Of a stretch of DNA of 64,000 nt, positions 7,974-20,655 are shown piece after piece. A model generated the notes under the pieces. The model was given only the letters and a program-made list of their open reading frames with translations. It was not told the DNA's origin and made no database searches. This DNA comes from a bacterium (GTDB lineage: Bacteria > SZUA-79 > Acidulodesulfobacterales > Acidulodesulfobacteraceae), in contig JAJYPL010000002.1 of NCBI GenBank assembly GCA_021795355.1, positions 1-64,000 of the forward strand, in the 5' to 3' direction. Both the position numbers and the translations under genes were made by a program. Position 1 is the first letter of the stretch. The number at the start of each line of letters is the position of its first letter.

Positions 7974-8853
7974 ATATTTAATAAATTATTTTAAAATTGC
8001 GTTCTTAAATATTAAATCTAATATTTCCGGGAACGTTTTCGCTTTTTTAATAATGTCCTTTTCGTTTTTCATAATGCTTTTTTTTCTTCTGTGTTATGTA
8101 AATATTTATAACTACATGAATATTTTTCAAAAAAACAGCGTTATGATCGTTTTTTTGAAAAGCGGGGCAGGCAAAAAAAACAGGCAGAATATAATTAATT
8201 TTATAAATAAAATCAATGGAATTAAAAAAATTAAATACTACGGAAATAAATCTTCAATGGAATTTTTATCTAAAAGATTAAAAAATCTTAAATCTGTTTT
8301 AAAAAACATAAATCCAAAGGTCATGCCTTCATTTATTAAAATTCATTTTAAAAAAAGCGCGGTAAGCGCTATTTTTCTAAGCAATATTTATCTGAGACTG
8401 ACTTCCCTTAAAGGAATTAAATTAGTTTACTACAACAAAATGCTGGAAAATAAAATAATGCAGTTTATGTTTTTTACTAAAGTTATAGGTTTTATTCTAT
8501 TTTTATTCCTCTTAATTCTGTCTGTTTTTATATCATACAGCGCAATAAAGCTTATTATATTGCGGAAACAAAACGAAATAGAAATACTAAAGCTTATAGG
8601 AGCTACCGACGGCTATATAAGAATACCTATGTTTATAGAAGGCGAAATAGGCACCGTTTTAGCTTTTTTAGTTTCTATCTCGCTGCTTTACTCAATTTAT
8701 AAAATATTTATATTTTACGGGTTCGACGGCTTCTTAAATTTTTTCCATATAAAAATAATTTTTTTAAACTCTGTGCAGATTGCCGCCGTCTTTTTAATAG
8801 CCTTAATATCAGGCATTGCAGGAACTTATTTGTCTTCTCGGAAATTCTTTTAA
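7954..8853 (+). CDS. ftsX: Cell division permease FtsX
   Basis: 4-TM-like profile, LRKQNEIEILKLIGATDGYIRIPMFIEGEIG; overlaps ftsE; TTG start. Confidence 0.88.
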   Translation: MISQKLKYLINYFKIAFLNIKSNISGNVFAFLIMSFSFFIMLFFLLCYVNIYNYMNIFQKNSVMIVFLKSGAGKKNRQNIINFINKINGIKKIKYYGNKSSMEFLSKRLKNLKSVLKNINPKVMPSFIKIHFKKSAVSAIFLSNIYLRLTSLKGIKLVYYNKMLENKIMQFMFFTKVIGFILFLFLLILSVFISYSAIKLIILRKQNEIEILKLIGATDGYIRIPMFIEGEIGTVLAFLVSISLLYSIYKIFIFYGFDGFLNFFHIKIIFLNSVQIAAVFLIALISGIAGTYLSSRKFF

Positions 8854-8871
8854 TATATAAACCTGAACGGA

Positions 8872-10488
8872 TTAAATGCGCGTTATTTCTTTAAACAGCT
8901 TCATATCGACGTATTTTTCTATATTACCGGCGAGAATGTTAAAGCTTTCGTTTTTAACGTCTGCATAACCGCGATTATTATTCGGCAAGACGTATTTATT
9001 GTTTTTATTTTTATTGTTTTTATTCATAACGTCTTCTAAAAAATCCCTAAATACTTTATCGGCAAACAATCCATGGACGTAAGTCCCTATTTTTCTTCCA
9101 TCTTCGGATATAAGGGACAAAACTTCGTTTTTCGGCGAAAATTCTAAAGCGCATTTACCGCCGGAATTATCGTTTACGTGTTTAAACAAAAAAGACGAAA
9201 GGCCTTTGACGCCTTGACGACGGTTAAATTCAACATTTTCTGCGTCTTTTAAAAAACTCCTTCCGTTATGAATCTCATAGCCGTTAAGGAAACTGCCGTT
9301 AAAATCATACTTTCGGCTGACGGTTATTTTTTTGTCCGACAATATCGTTTCAAGGCCAAAAAAACCAAAACCGCCGACGGCTTCTAAATTCTCCGAATTT
9401 TTACATGATTCAAGTTTATAAGGGTCCTTTATTATGTCTCCCATCATCTGAAAACCGCCGCAAATTCCCAATATGATACCTTTATTAAGTTTTTCGAATC
9501 TTTTTATATAATCAAAAATTCCAGACTTTTTTATTCGGTTTAAATCCGAAGCGGTAGATTTAGTTCCGGGAATTATTATAATATCAAATTTATCGGCTTC
9601 GCCAATCGGAACAGCGTCGAAAAAAACGGTATGAAACCTTTCGTCAAAAAAAAGAGGATCGAATTCGTTAAAATTTGAAATATGCTCTAAGCGGACTATT
9701 CCAATTTTAATCTTTCCGCCGTTTTCGGCGTATATATCCGACAGGCTTGCATAATTTTTCAGATTTAAACTGTCTTCGGCCTCTATATGTATATTTTTAA
9801 TATAAGGAATTACGCCTGCGCACGGTATCTTTAAACGTTTTTCTATCTCGTCGATACCGGGCTTCAGTATGGAAATATTACCCCTGAACTTATTTATTAT
9901 AAATCCTTTGACCAATTTTTTCCATTTAGGTTTCAGCAGTTTTACGGTTCCGTATAAAGACGCAAAAACTCCTCCTCTTTCAATATCGGCGATTAAAATT
10001 ACCGGAATATTATAAATTTCGGCGAAACCCATATTGGCGATATCATACTTATAGAGATTTATTTCAGCCGGACTTCCTGCGCCTTCCGCTATAACGAGTT
10101 CGTTGCGTTCCGTTAAAAAATCGAAAGATTGGGAAGCTTTTTTTAAAAAAAACCTTTTCTTGCCGTTATATTCTTCAAAATTCATATTGCCGAAATGTTT
10201 TCCGTCCAAAATCAGATGCATTTCGGTATCGGAAGAAGGCTTTATTAAAATAGGATTAATCTGCCTCAGCGGTTTTTTAAAAGCGGCTTCGGACTGTACC
10301 GCTTGAGAAACTGCAATTTCGGAACCGTCTTCCGTAACAAAACTGTTAAGCGACATATTCTGGGATTTAAAAGGCGAGCAGTTTACCCCTCTGTTTGCAA
10401 AATACCTTAAAAATCCGGCGGTCAAAACGCTCTTGCCGACGGAACTCGACGTCCCCTGTATCATTATAGATTTAGATTTCATACCCAT
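8872..10488 (-). CDS. cobQ: Cobyric acid synthase
   Basis: MIQGTSSSVGKSVLTAGFLRYFANRG...PFKSQNMSLNSFVTEDGSEI; GATase domain GICGGFQMMG, GTYVHGLF. Confidence 0.95.
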   Translation of the reverse strand: MGMKSKSIMIQGTSSSVGKSVLTAGFLRYFANRGVNCSPFKSQNMSLNSFVTEDGSEIAVSQAVQSEAAFKKPLRQINPILIKPSSDTEMHLILDGKHFGNMNFEEYNGKKRFFLKKASQSFDFLTERNELVIAEGAGSPAEINLYKYDIANMGFAEIYNIPVILIADIERGGVFASLYGTVKLLKPKWKKLVKGFIINKFRGNISILKPGIDEIEKRLKIPCAGVIPYIKNIHIEAEDSLNLKNYASLSDIYAENGGKIKIGIVRLEHISNFNEFDPLFFDERFHTVFFDAVPIGEADKFDIIIIPGTKSTASDLNRIKKSGIFDYIKRFEKLNKGIILGICGGFQMMGDIIKDPYKLESCKNSENLEAVGGFGFFGLETILSDKKITVSRKYDFNGSFLNGYEIHNGRSFLKDAENVEFNRRQGVKGLSSFLFKHVNDNSGGKCALEFSPKNEVLSLISEDGRKIGTYVHGLFADKVFRDFLEDVMNKNNKNKNNKYVLPNNNRGYADVKNESFNILAGNIEKYVDMKLFKEITRI

Positions 10489-10562
10489 ATTAGCTGCCTT
10501 TTTAAACTTTTTTTAATGCACGCGTTTAACTTTACCAATCATTTTAATGCGCAGGATAGTAT

Positions 10563-10692
10563 GAAGAAAAAGGTGCCTGCCGGGGCGGTTTGCCCGCAAA
10601 CGCGGACGATATGTTTTTTCGCGTTTTAAAAAGCATGTCTTTTTTGCGGAAAAACATGAAGAAAATAAATAAATCTGACACCTTTATTTTTT
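10563..10692. repeat. REP/MITE-like structured intergenic element (family 1, divergent copy)
   Basis: Arms AAAAAGGTGCCTG.../...AAATAAATAAATCTGACACCTTTATT; internal hairpins GGGC-GGTTT-GCCC and ATGTTTTTTCGC...GCGGAAAAACAT. Confidence 0.5.
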
Positions 10693-10703
10693 TATTTTGT
10701 TAT

Positions 10704-12494
10704 TTAGTAATGGTACCCCCCCCCCCCCGACTTTACGGCTTTTAAAAATGCTTCGACTACTTTAGGATCGAACTGGGTTCCGGAATTTTTCTTAATCTCT
10801 TCCAGCGCCGTTTCAACCGGAAGAGCTTTTCTGTAAGGCCTGTCGGTCGTCATTGCGTCGAAAGTATCGACTACCGCTATAATTCTTGAGGCTATAGGTA
10901 TATCTTCGCCGGAAAGGCCGAAGGGATAGCCTTTGCCGTCGTATCTTTCCTGATGGTGAAGAACGTCGTTAGCTATATGGCTTAAAAACTTTATTTTTTT
11001 TAGCATGTTATAGCCTATTTCCGGATGTTTTTTAATTTCTTCGTATTCTTCGTCCGTAAGTTTGCCCTGCTTATTTAATATTGAATCTTTTATGCCGATT
11101 TTTCCGACGTCGTGCATTGCCGCCGCATATCTTATATTTTTAATTTCGTTATGGCTTAGTCCAAGCTCTTTGGCTACCATAACGCCGTAGTCTATAAGCC
11201 TGTCGCCGTGGGTTCTTGTATATGTGTCCCTTGCTTCTATAGCTTCGGAAATAGAGCTTATAGTTTCAAAATGTTCTTCTTCGATATAGTTAAGCGTTTG
11301 GGCGTTATAAACCGCAACGGAAATTATGCTTGAAATGTTTGCTATAAAATCGATAGTTTCCATTGAATATTCCGTTTTTGTTTTTCCTAAAAGAAAAATA
11401 AGACCGAGGAAATCTTTATCGGTTTTAAGGGGAATAGCAATAAAAGTCTTTTTAGAAATATCTTTCAAAAAACAGTCGCAAGGCGGATTTTTATCGCTTC
11501 CGGAAACCGAATCTTCTTCATAATAATTTATGGTCGGATAATCCGAACTTACGGTTTTCAAACATTTGCAATCGTTTAACTTCAATGTATCGCGGCCGGA
11601 AAACGAAGCATCCATACCGTAAGCGTTAAACAATTTTAATGAAATGTTTTTAAAGAAATCGCAATCGTTGCATTTTTGAAGTATTTTATTTTCCGGAGGA
11701 CATTTAACGAAAGGACAGCTGAATTCCGTGATATTATAACAGTTGATACTCCCGCCGTAAATAGAACATCCCGTCATATTGCAGTTAAAAAATTCGTAAC
11801 AGAATTTATTTGCATCTTTATTATTGTCTTTAAGATATACGAGGGCGGAATCCGTTTTTGTATAATTCATAAGCCTTTTTATAGAGTAATCGATAATACT
11901 GGTAAGATCTAAAGATGAAGAGACTAATTTTGAAATTTCCAACAAATCGGATATTTTGCGGCTTTCTTCTTTTTGCCTTAAGTATAAAAGATTTGCGTTT
12001 TCGTAAAGCGTCAGGCTGTATATGAAAATACCGCCCAGCATTGCGATAAACTTGGCTATTTTTACTTCTTCTTCCGAAAATTCATATATTTCCTTGCCGT
12101 ATATATTTAAAGCGCCTAAAACTAACGATCCTGCATAAATAGGAACGCTGAGCATAGACAACATTCCGGTAAACTGTTTTTCAAGTTCATAATATATATC
12201 CGATAAATCCGTTTTTAAATTCGAACTGACCAAAGATTCGCCGTTCTCTATAACCGAACCTATCAATCCTTCGCCGAGCAATATTTCTAAATCTTTCTTT
12301 ATAAATTTTCCGTCATGGTAGTAATTTACGCAGTTTATTTTTTCGGTATCCTCGTTGAGCATAAAAATAGTGACGATATCGCTCTTTATGAATTTAGAGG
12401 CTGTTATCGAAATTTTTTCATATATCTCTTCTCTGGAATTTTTAGAAATAAGGTCTTTTGAAAGAAAATAAGCAATATCCGGATATTCTACCAT
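10704..12494 (-). CDS. GAF-domain HD-GYP signalling protein with Cys-rich insert
   Basis: HD-GYP motifs YAAAMHDVGKIGI, HHQERYDGKGYPFGLSGEDIPIASRIIAVVDTFDAMTTDRPYRKAL; GAF-like N-terminal region; Cys-rich CYEFFNCNMTGC...C..C segment. Confidence 0.9.
   Translation of the reverse strand: MVEYPDIAYFLSKDLISKNSREEIYEKISITASKFIKSDIVTIFMLNEDTEKINCVNYYHDGKFIKKDLEILLGEGLIGSVIENGESLVSSNLKTDLSDIYYELEKQFTGMLSMLSVPIYAGSLVLGALNIYGKEIYEFSEEEVKIAKFIAMLGGIFIYSLTLYENANLLYLRQKEESRKISDLLEISKLVSSSLDLTSIIDYSIKRLMNYTKTDSALVYLKDNNKDANKFCYEFFNCNMTGCSIYGGSINCYNITEFSCPFVKCPPENKILQKCNDCDFFKNISLKLFNAYGMDASFSGRDTLKLNDCKCLKTVSSDYPTINYYEEDSVSGSDKNPPCDCFLKDISKKTFIAIPLKTDKDFLGLIFLLGKTKTEYSMETIDFIANISSIISVAVYNAQTLNYIEEEHFETISSISEAIEARDTYTRTHGDRLIDYGVMVAKELGLSHNEIKNIRYAAAMHDVGKIGIKDSILNKQGKLTDEEYEEIKKHPEIGYNMLKKIKFLSHIANDVLHHQERYDGKGYPFGLSGEDIPIASRIIAVVDTFDAMTTDRPYRKALPVETALEEIKKNSGTQFDPKVVEAFLKAVKSGGGGYHY
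10716..10728. repeat. Poly-C(13) homopolymer tract (G13 on the coding strand)
   Basis: ggtaccccccccccccgact, encoding SGGGG near the C-terminus of the HD-GYP protein. Confidence 0.9.
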
Positions 12495-12530
12495 AAAGTA
12501 ATAAAACGTTATTATTGAATATTAATGAAT

Positions 12531-13475
12531 TTAAAATTTAGAAAACTTTTCGATTCTTTGGTTTCTTAAATCTTCCCCTTTGTATTTTTTCAGTTCGGTT
12601 ATATTTTCCAAGACGGCTTTTTTTAAATTTTCGGCGGCAAGTTTAGGGTCTCTGTGCGCGCCGCCGAGAGGTTCCGCTATAATGCCGTCTATGACCTTGG
12701 AATCGTTAAGCAGGTCTTTTGCGGTTAACTTCAAAGAATTCGCCGCTTCTTCCGTTTTAGAGGTATCTTTGTATAAAATAGAAGCGCATCCTTCAGGCGA
12801 TATAACCGAATAAACGGAATATTCCATCATTAAAACGCGGTTGCCTGTTCCAAAAGCAAGAGCGCCTCCGCTTCCGCCTTCTCCTATAATTACCGATACC
12901 ACCGGAACGTTAACGTTTAATAATTCATATATCGTTTCCGCTATAGCCTCCGACTGCCCTCTTTCCTCCGCGCCTAAGCCGGGATATGCCCCCGGAGTAT
13001 CTATGAGAGTGACTATGGGAATTTTATACTTGTCGGCAAGCTTAAAAAGTCTTTGGGCTTTTCTATAACCTTCCGGATGCGGCATGCCGAAATTTCTGCA
13101 CATTTTATCTTTAGTGTTCCGCCCCTTTTGATGTCCGACTATAAGCACCCTCTCATTATTAATGAAGCAGAATCCCCCGACTACCGCTTTGTCGTCCATA
13201 AACCGTCTGTCGCCGTGAAGTTCTATAAAGTTTTCCGCCGCCGTTTCTATATAATCCATAGCGTAAGGCCTCAACGGATGCCTCGATAGCTGGGTGATCT
13301 GCCAGTTGTTGATATTTTTAAAAATATCTTTTATAAGTTTTTCTTTTTTAGCTTCAAGATTTTTAATCTCGTCTTCGACGTCGGCAAATCCTCCAAGATT
13401 AAAAGTCTTAAGTTCTTCTATCTTCTGTTCCAGTTCTATGACCGGTTTTTCAAAATCTAAATACTGTAAAGCCAT
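12531..13475 (-). CDS. accA: Acetyl-CoA carboxylase carboxyltransferase subunit alpha
   Basis: LSRHPLRPYAMDYI, ELHGDRRFMDD, IVTLIDTPGAYPGLGAEERGQSEAIA, VIGEGGSGGALA. Confidence 0.97.
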   Translation of the reverse strand: MALQYLDFEKPVIELEQKIEELKTFNLGGFADVEDEIKNLEAKKEKLIKDIFKNINNWQITQLSRHPLRPYAMDYIETAAENFIELHGDRRFMDDKAVVGGFCFINNERVLIVGHQKGRNTKDKMCRNFGMPHPEGYRKAQRLFKLADKYKIPIVTLIDTPGAYPGLGAEERGQSEAIAETIYELLNVNVPVVSVIIGEGGSGGALAFGTGNRVLMMEYSVYSVISPEGCASILYKDTSKTEEAANSLKLTAKDLLNDSKVIDGIIAEPLGGAHRDPKLAAENLKKAVLENITELKKYKGEDLRNQRIEKFSKF

Positions 13476-13568
13476 GATAATATTTTATATTTTTTTACTT
13501 ATTATTATTATTTTATTTGCTTGTTAAATGTAACTCTTTATATTTTTGTTTTTTTATTATATCATCTA

Positions 13569-16500
13569 TTAAATAATATTCAAGTAATTAGACAACGGAT
13601 TGGATTTCAATAAAGATTTGTCCACGGCAATATTTTCTCCAAGGGTAATACTGTATCCCGAAATTCTGAATATTACCTTATCGTTTCCTTTTGCTTCGGA
13701 AAAACTTTTTTTAATTTCAAAAAGCATTTTTTTAAATTCGTCGCCGTCAAGCATAGCAGCATTGTCTTTGATTTCTATAATACAGGCATCTCCTGCTGGT
13801 TTTACCGTCGGCTTAACTTTTACGGCGTCAAGCAGTTCTATGCTTTCGCCGACAATTTTAATGCCCAGATCGGCGTCTCCGTTAATTAAAGCAGCGTCTT
13901 GCCCCGCATTTTCCGTTAATGCATTATCTTCCAGTTTGTATATATCGTTTTCTGAGGCTTCGATTTCGGATAAATTTTCGCCGTCTGCCGTCTGTGTTCC
14001 TTTGCCGCTTAAGACTGACAGGTCTAATCCCGAAAAATCTATTCTGCCCGTAATAATTACCGGCTGATTAGTAGATAAAACATCTTCGTATTTTAAAAAA
14101 CTTTTTGGAAAAAACACGGTTTCTATATTCGAATTATTGTCGTTTAATATAAAAGAAGCCATTTTATCGTTGCTTTTAGTCTTACGGACTTTAAGCTGAT
14201 TTATTACTCCGACGACTTTATATGAAGCATCCAGAGGAATTTTTCCTTTTGCTTCTATGTATTCCTTCACTATATCGGCTACGGATTTTATTTTAAGAAG
14301 TTTTAGTTTTTCTTCATAACCGTCTAAAGGATGTCCCGACAGATAGAAACCGAGCGACTCTTTTTCAAAAGCAAGGATGGATTTTATATCGTCTTTTTCT
14401 CCTGCCGCCGTTAAATAGGAATCGTTTTTTCCTGCTTCGAAATCTATACTTTCCGATGGCGAACCGAATAAATCGGCCTGTCCCGAATCTTCTTTTTCTC
14501 TTTTGCGGATAGATTCTTCCATGACCGCTTCAAGATTATCGAGCATCCATTTCCTCGATTCCCCACCTATATCTAAAGCGCCGCTTTTAATCAAATTTTC
14601 TATCGTCCTTTTATTAACCTTTCTCGTATCGACTCTTGAGCAAAAATCCAACAAGTCTTTAAACGGCTTATCGGAACGTGCCTGCAAAATAGAATCAATT
14701 GCGGCTTTGCCGACGTTTTTTACGGCTCCCAAGCCTGTCCTTATAGCTAACTTAACCGTGCCGCCGGCAGATTCTTTGCTTTTGTCTTCGCAATTATCCG
14801 CAAAAATTCTTTTTTCGACTATAGCAAACCTTTCGGACGATTCGTTCACGGACGGAGGCAATATTTCGCATGCGTTCATTCCCGATTTTGCTTCGTTTAT
14901 TATTTTCGTCAATTTATCGGCGTTTGTCATTTCGCTGGATAAAAGAGCGGCGGTAAAATGCTCTTTATAATTAGCTTTTAAATATGCCGTCATATATGCA
15001 ATATATGCATAGGCGGTGGAATGTGATTTATTGAAACCGTATTCGCCGAATTTTACTATAAGGGAAAAAATCTTTTCGGATTTTGACTCTTCTATGCCGT
15101 TTGCTTTGCATCCGCTTATAAACTTATCTTTCATCTGATTAATAAGTTCAGTCTGCTTCTTTCCTACTCCCTTTCTTAAAACGTCGGCTTCGCCCATCGA
15201 AAATCCCGCAAGATTTGTAGCTACCCTCATTATCTGCTCCTGATAGAGCATTACTCCGTAAGTTTCATGCAGAATATCCTTAAGCGACGGATGAATGTAA
15301 TGTATTTTAGCTTTGCCGTGCTTAGCCTTAATAAAATCGTCCACCATGCCGCTTCCGAGAGGTCCCGGCCTATAAAGGGCTACGAGAGGAATTAAGTCGT
15401 CGAAAGAATTTGGAATCAATTTCTTTATCAATTCTTTCATACCCGAACTTTCCAACTGAAAAACCCCGGTCGTGTCTCCCGCCGCCAGCAGTTTAAACGC
15501 GGCCTTATCGTTTAAGTCTATATCGTATATATTAAAATCTTTATCTTCGTTAAATCCGCCGTTTTCCCCTTCACGTTCCCTTTGAAGTCTTTGAAGCGAT
15601 TTTGTTTCGTTAATAAGCTTTATAGCCTCATTCATTACGGTAAGCGTTTTTAATCCCAAAAAGTCGAACTTTATAAATCCAAGTTTCTCTAAATCGGTTC
15701 CGGTATATTGGGTAGTAATAACGTCCGTTTCTTTGGTGCCTTTATATAAAGGCATATAACTGTTTATAGGTTCGTTCGATATGACGACTCCGGCGGCATG
15801 CGTGCTTGCATGTCGAGCAAGACCTTCCAATCTTTTTGCTATTTCTATTAATTTCTTTACCTTAGGATTAGATTCTATTAAATTGCGGAGCTTAGGTTCT
15901 TCTTTTATTGCGTTTTCTAAAGTAATGCCGAGAGTATTCGGAACTAATTTTGCGATCTTATCAACCTCTGCATACGGCATATTCAAAGCTCTGCCGGTAT
16001 CCCTGATAACGGCTTTTGCAAGCATGGTGCCGAAAGTTATTATCTGCGATACCTTTTCTTCGCCGTATTTATGCGCCACGTATTTAATAACTTCGTCTCT
16101 TCCGTTTATGCAGAAATCGGAGTCTATATCAGGCATGCTTATTCTTTCGGGATTAAGAAATCTTTCAAACATCAAATCGTATTTTATGGGGTCTATTTCC
16201 GTAATTTTAAGACAGTAGGCGGCTAAGCTTCCGGCGGCGGAACCTCTGCCCGGGCCGACCGGTATGCCGTGTTCTTTAGCATATTTTATAAAGTCGGAAA
16301 CTATCAAAAAATATCCCGCAAAATTAGATTTTTTAATAACTTCTATTTCCATGTCTAATCTTGCTTTGTATTCGTCTTTTCTATTTAAATAAGATTCTGC
16401 CGCTGCCTTTGTGGGGGTTTTTATAAAAATTTCCTCGAAACCTTCTCTTGTTTTTTTCTCGAAGTAATCGGCGGCGTCGAAATCGGCGGCGTCGGCTGTT

Positions 16501-17474
16501 TCCGTCTCCTGAATCGATTGATTAGTTTGATTATTAGTATTAGATTGATTCGCTCCGACGGTTGCGTCTAAGGCTGCTTTTGCGTTTTTTAGTTTTTCGG
16601 CTTCGTTTCCGGGTTTAAATTGGGGAAAATAGTGTCCGCCTTTTAATTTAAAAGAAAAATTGCATTTATCGGCAACCAAAAGGGTATTAGATATAGCTTC
16701 CGAAGGGTAGCGTCCGAAAATTTCTTTCATCTCGTCCTGCGACCTAAAATATAGGTCTTTAGTCGAAAATTTTAATCTGTCTTTGTCTTCGACGGTTTTT
16801 CCGGTCTGTATGCAAAGAAGTACGTCGTGGGCTTCATAGTCTTCTTTAAGAAGATAATGGCAGTCGTTGGTGGCGACCAGAGGTATCCCGTATTTTTTAG
16901 AAAGCTCTATTAATCCGTCGTTGGCCGCAAGCTGTTCTTCCATGCCTTGAACCTGCATTTCTAAATAAAAATCGTCTTTAAAAATATCTAAATAAAACTT
17001 AAGGCTTTCTTCCGCGGAATCGAATCTTCCTTTTACTATTTCATAAGGTATTTCGCCTTTAATACAGGCGGACATAGCTACTAAGCCTTCGCCGTGGTCT
17101 TTTAGCGTATTTTTGTCGATTCTCGGCTTGTAATAAAACCCGTCTATATAAGACATAGAAACTAGTTTCGAAAGATTTTGATAACCGGCATCGTTTTTTG
17201 CAAGAAGAATAAGGTGATTATAAAATTTCTCGTTTGCATTTTTAAGTTTCATATCGGATTTAGAAATATACATTTCACACCCGATTATAGGTTTTACTCC
17301 TTTTTTAACCGCTTTTTCGTAAAATTCTATCGCTCCGAACATATTTCCGTGATCGGTTACCGCAACGGCAGGCATATTAAATTCTATGGCTTTACTTACT
17401 ATATCGTCTATTTTAATTGCGCCGTCTAAAAGACTGTAATGCGAATGAAGATGCAGATGAACAAAATCGCTCAT
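13569..17474 (-). CDS. dnaE: DNA polymerase III subunit alpha
   Basis: PHP domain [73 protein letters not shown]. Confidence 0.97.
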   Translation of the reverse strand: MSDFVHLHLHSHYSLLDGAIKIDDIVSKAIEFNMPAVAVTDHGNMFGAIEFYEKAVKKGVKPIIGCEMYISKSDMKLKNANEKFYNHLILLAKNDAGYQNLSKLVSMSYIDGFYYKPRIDKNTLKDHGEGLVAMSACIKGEIPYEIVKGRFDSAEESLKFYLDIFKDDFYLEMQVQGMEEQLAANDGLIELSKKYGIPLVATNDCHYLLKEDYEAHDVLLCIQTGKTVEDKDRLKFSTKDLYFRSQDEMKEIFGRYPSEAISNTLLVADKCNFSFKLKGGHYFPQFKPGNEAEKLKNAKAALDATVGANQSNTNNQTNQSIQETETADAADFDAADYFEKKTREGFEEIFIKTPTKAAAESYLNRKDEYKARLDMEIEVIKKSNFAGYFLIVSDFIKYAKEHGIPVGPGRGSAAGSLAAYCLKITEIDPIKYDLMFERFLNPERISMPDIDSDFCINGRDEVIKYVAHKYGEEKVSQIITFGTMLAKAVIRDTGRALNMPYAEVDKIAKLVPNTLGITLENAIKEEPKLRNLIESNPKVKKLIEIAKRLEGLARHASTHAAGVVISNEPINSYMPLYKGTKETDVITTQYTGTDLEKLGFIKFDFLGLKTLTVMNEAIKLINETKSLQRLQREREGENGGFNEDKDFNIYDIDLNDKAAFKLLAAGDTTGVFQLESSGMKELIKKLIPNSFDDLIPLVALYRPGPLGSGMVDDFIKAKHGKAKIHYIHPSLKDILHETYGVMLYQEQIMRVATNLAGFSMGEADVLRKGVGKKQTELINQMKDKFISGCKANGIEESKSEKIFSLIVKFGEYGFNKSHSTAYAYIAYMTAYLKANYKEHFTAALLSSEMTNADKLTKIINEAKSGMNACEILPPSVNESSERFAIVEKRIFADNCEDKSKESAGGTVKLAIRTGLGAVKNVGKAAIDSILQARSDKPFKDLLDFCSRVDTRKVNKRTIENLIKSGALDIGGESRKWMLDNLEAVMEESIRKREKEDSGQADLFGSPSESIDFEAGKNDSYLTAAGEKDDIKSILAFEKESLGFYLSGHPLDGYEEKLKLLKIKSVADIVKEYIEAKGKIPLDASYKVVGVINQLKVRKTKSNDKMASFILNDNNSNIETVFFPKSFLKYEDVLSTNQPVIITGRIDFSGLDLSVLSGKGTQTADGENLSEIEASENDIYKLEDNALTENAGQDAALINGDADLGIKIVGESIELLDAVKVKPTVKPAGDACIIEIKDNAAMLDGDEFKKMLFEIKKSFSEAKGNDKVIFRISGYSITLGENIAVDKSLLKSNPLSNYLNII

Positions 17475-17492
17475 TATAAGTTTACTCCGTTT

Positions 17493-17507
17493 TTATTCCC
17501 ATTCTAT
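17493..17507. repeat. 15-bp direct repeat, att-like copy of the guaA 3' end
   Basis: ttattcccattctat, identical to 17625-17639. Confidence 0.85.
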
Positions 17508-17508
17508 C

Positions 17509-17598
17509 GGAAAAGGTATCAGATTAATTTTTTTGCAAATATTTTTTTGTTAATTGACGTTATTTGTATGCAAAAAAATAAAATCTGATACCTTTTCC
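17509..17598. repeat. 90-bp inverted-repeat intergenic element (family 1)
   Basis: GGAAAAGGTATCAGATTAATTTTTTT...AAAAAAATAAAATCTGATACCTTTTCC; same length and arms as 22133-22222. Confidence 0.75.
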
Positions 17599-17624
17599 TT
17601 ATATTATTTTTTGTTTCCTTTACA

Positions 17625-17639
17625 TTATTCCCATTCTAT
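17625..17639. repeat. 15-bp direct repeat inside the guaA 3' end
   Basis: ttattcccattctat = guaA codons for I-E-W-E-stop; identical to 17493-17507. Confidence 0.85.
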
Positions 17640-19166
17640 AGTCGAAGGCGGTTTCGAAGTGATATCGTAAACCACTCTGTTAACGCCTTTAATTTCGGAA
17701 ATTATTCTTGAAGAACACGCTCTTAATATATCGTAATCTAATTTTGCGAAATCTGCCGTCATTCCGTCCACGGAAGTCACCGCGCGAAGAGCAACTACCG
17801 ATTCATAGCTTCTTTTATCCCCCATTACGCCTACAGTTTTCACCGGCACAAGCACCGGAAAAGACTGCCATATTTTATCGTATAATCCCGCCGCTTTTAT
17901 TTCCTGAGCAACTATCGCATCGGCTTTCTTTAAAATATCGAGATTTTTTTTGTCCACCGCCCCTATTATTCTGATGGCTAATCCGGGACCAGGGAAAGGC
18001 TGCCTGTTTATTATTTCTTCCGGAATTCCTAATTTTTTGCCGATTACACGGACTTCGTCTTTAAATAATTCCCTTAAAGGTTCTATTAATTTTAAATTTA
18101 ATTTTTTCGGAAGACCGCCGACGTTATGATGGCTTTTTATTACGCTTGAAGCTCCGAACACTTTAACGGATTCTATTACGTCCGGATAAAGCGTTCCCTG
18201 CACTAAAAAATTTACGCCTTTAATCTTTTTTGCTTCTTTTTCGAATATTTCTATAAAAAGCCTGCCTATAATTTTACGTTTTCTTTCGGGATCGGTTACC
18301 CCTTTAAGTTCTTTTAAAAATAAAGCCGAAGCGTTGACTAATTTTACGTTAAGGTTAAGATTTTCCTTATAATACTTCATAACCGATTCCGCTTCCGATT
18401 CCCTTAAAAGTCCGTTATCGACAAATATGCATTTAAGATTGCCGCCGATAGCCCTGTCGGTAATAGCCGCCGCTACAGTAGAATCGACTCCTCCCGAAAG
18501 AGCGCATACAGCTTTTGCTCCGCCCGTTTTTTCCTTAATTTCCGCAACTTTGTCGGATATAAAATCTTCAAGTTTCCAGTCGCCTTTAACGCCTGCTATT
18601 TCAAATAAAAAATTATTTAATATATTAGTCCCGCATTCGGTGTGGACTACTTCAGGATGAAACTGCAGTCCGTAAAATTTTTTTTCCGGATATTCAAATG
18701 CCGCCGTATCGCAAGTTTCCGTCTGCGCCGTTATTTTAAAGCCTTTGGGAATTTTCACTATGACGTCGCCGTGGCTCATCCATACTAAGCTCGATTTGCC
18801 GCATCCTTTTAAAAGGCTGCTCTTGTGAAGTATCTCAAGTTTTGAATGGCCGTATTCGCGGTTTTTAGCAGGCTTTACTTCTCCGCCGAGAAGATGCGCC
18901 ATAATCTGCATACCGTAACATATGCCTAAAAAAGGAATGTTTAATTTAAATAAATCTTTAGAAATTACGGGAGCGCTTTTATCGTAAACCGAAGACGGCC
19001 CCCCTGAAAGTATGATTGCATTTGCATTGTATTCTTTAATTTTGCTTAACGGAGTATTAAAAGGATATATCTCGCAATAAACCTTGCTTTCCCTGATTTT
19101 CCTCGCAATAAGCTGGGTATATTGCGATCCGAAATCTATAATAAGTATTTTAGAATGTATTCCCAT
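17625..19166 (-). CDS. guaA: GMP synthase (glutamine-hydrolysing)
   Basis: [43 protein letters not shown]-terminal [10 protein letters not shown]. Confidence 0.97.
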   Translation of the reverse strand: MGIHSKILIIDFGSQYTQLIARKIRESKVYCEIYPFNTPLSKIKEYNANAIILSGGPSSVYDKSAPVISKDLFKLNIPFLGICYGMQIMAHLLGGEVKPAKNREYGHSKLEILHKSSLLKGCGKSSLVWMSHGDVIVKIPKGFKITAQTETCDTAAFEYPEKKFYGLQFHPEVVHTECGTNILNNFLFEIAGVKGDWKLEDFISDKVAEIKEKTGGAKAVCALSGGVDSTVAAAITDRAIGGNLKCIFVDNGLLRESEAESVMKYYKENLNLNVKLVNASALFLKELKGVTDPERKRKIIGRLFIEIFEKEAKKIKGVNFLVQGTLYPDVIESVKVFGASSVIKSHHNVGGLPKKLNLKLIEPLRELFKDEVRVIGKKLGIPEEIINRQPFPGPGLAIRIIGAVDKKNLDILKKADAIVAQEIKAAGLYDKIWQSFPVLVPVKTVGVMGDKRSYESVVALRAVTSVDGMTADFAKLDYDILRACSSRIISEIKGVNRVVYDITSKPPSTIEWE

Positions 19167-19169
19167 TAA

Positions 19170-20648
<1,479 letters not shown>

Positions 20649-20655
20649 TTATTAT

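Noticed and set aside
10489-10703. Possible cobalamin riboswitch upstream of cobQ
   Set aside because: I could not find a B12-box-like GCCACTG or the expected architecture; the structure present fits the REP-like element better.
13600-16218. Plus-strand ORFs of 145-155 aa opposite dnaE, and similar ones opposite recN (36559-37311), rpsB (27225-27877), argJ/secA (29471-30343) and tsaD (56318-56728)
   Set aside because: Shadow ORFs antisense to confidently identified genes; compositions are atypical and no domain is recognisable.
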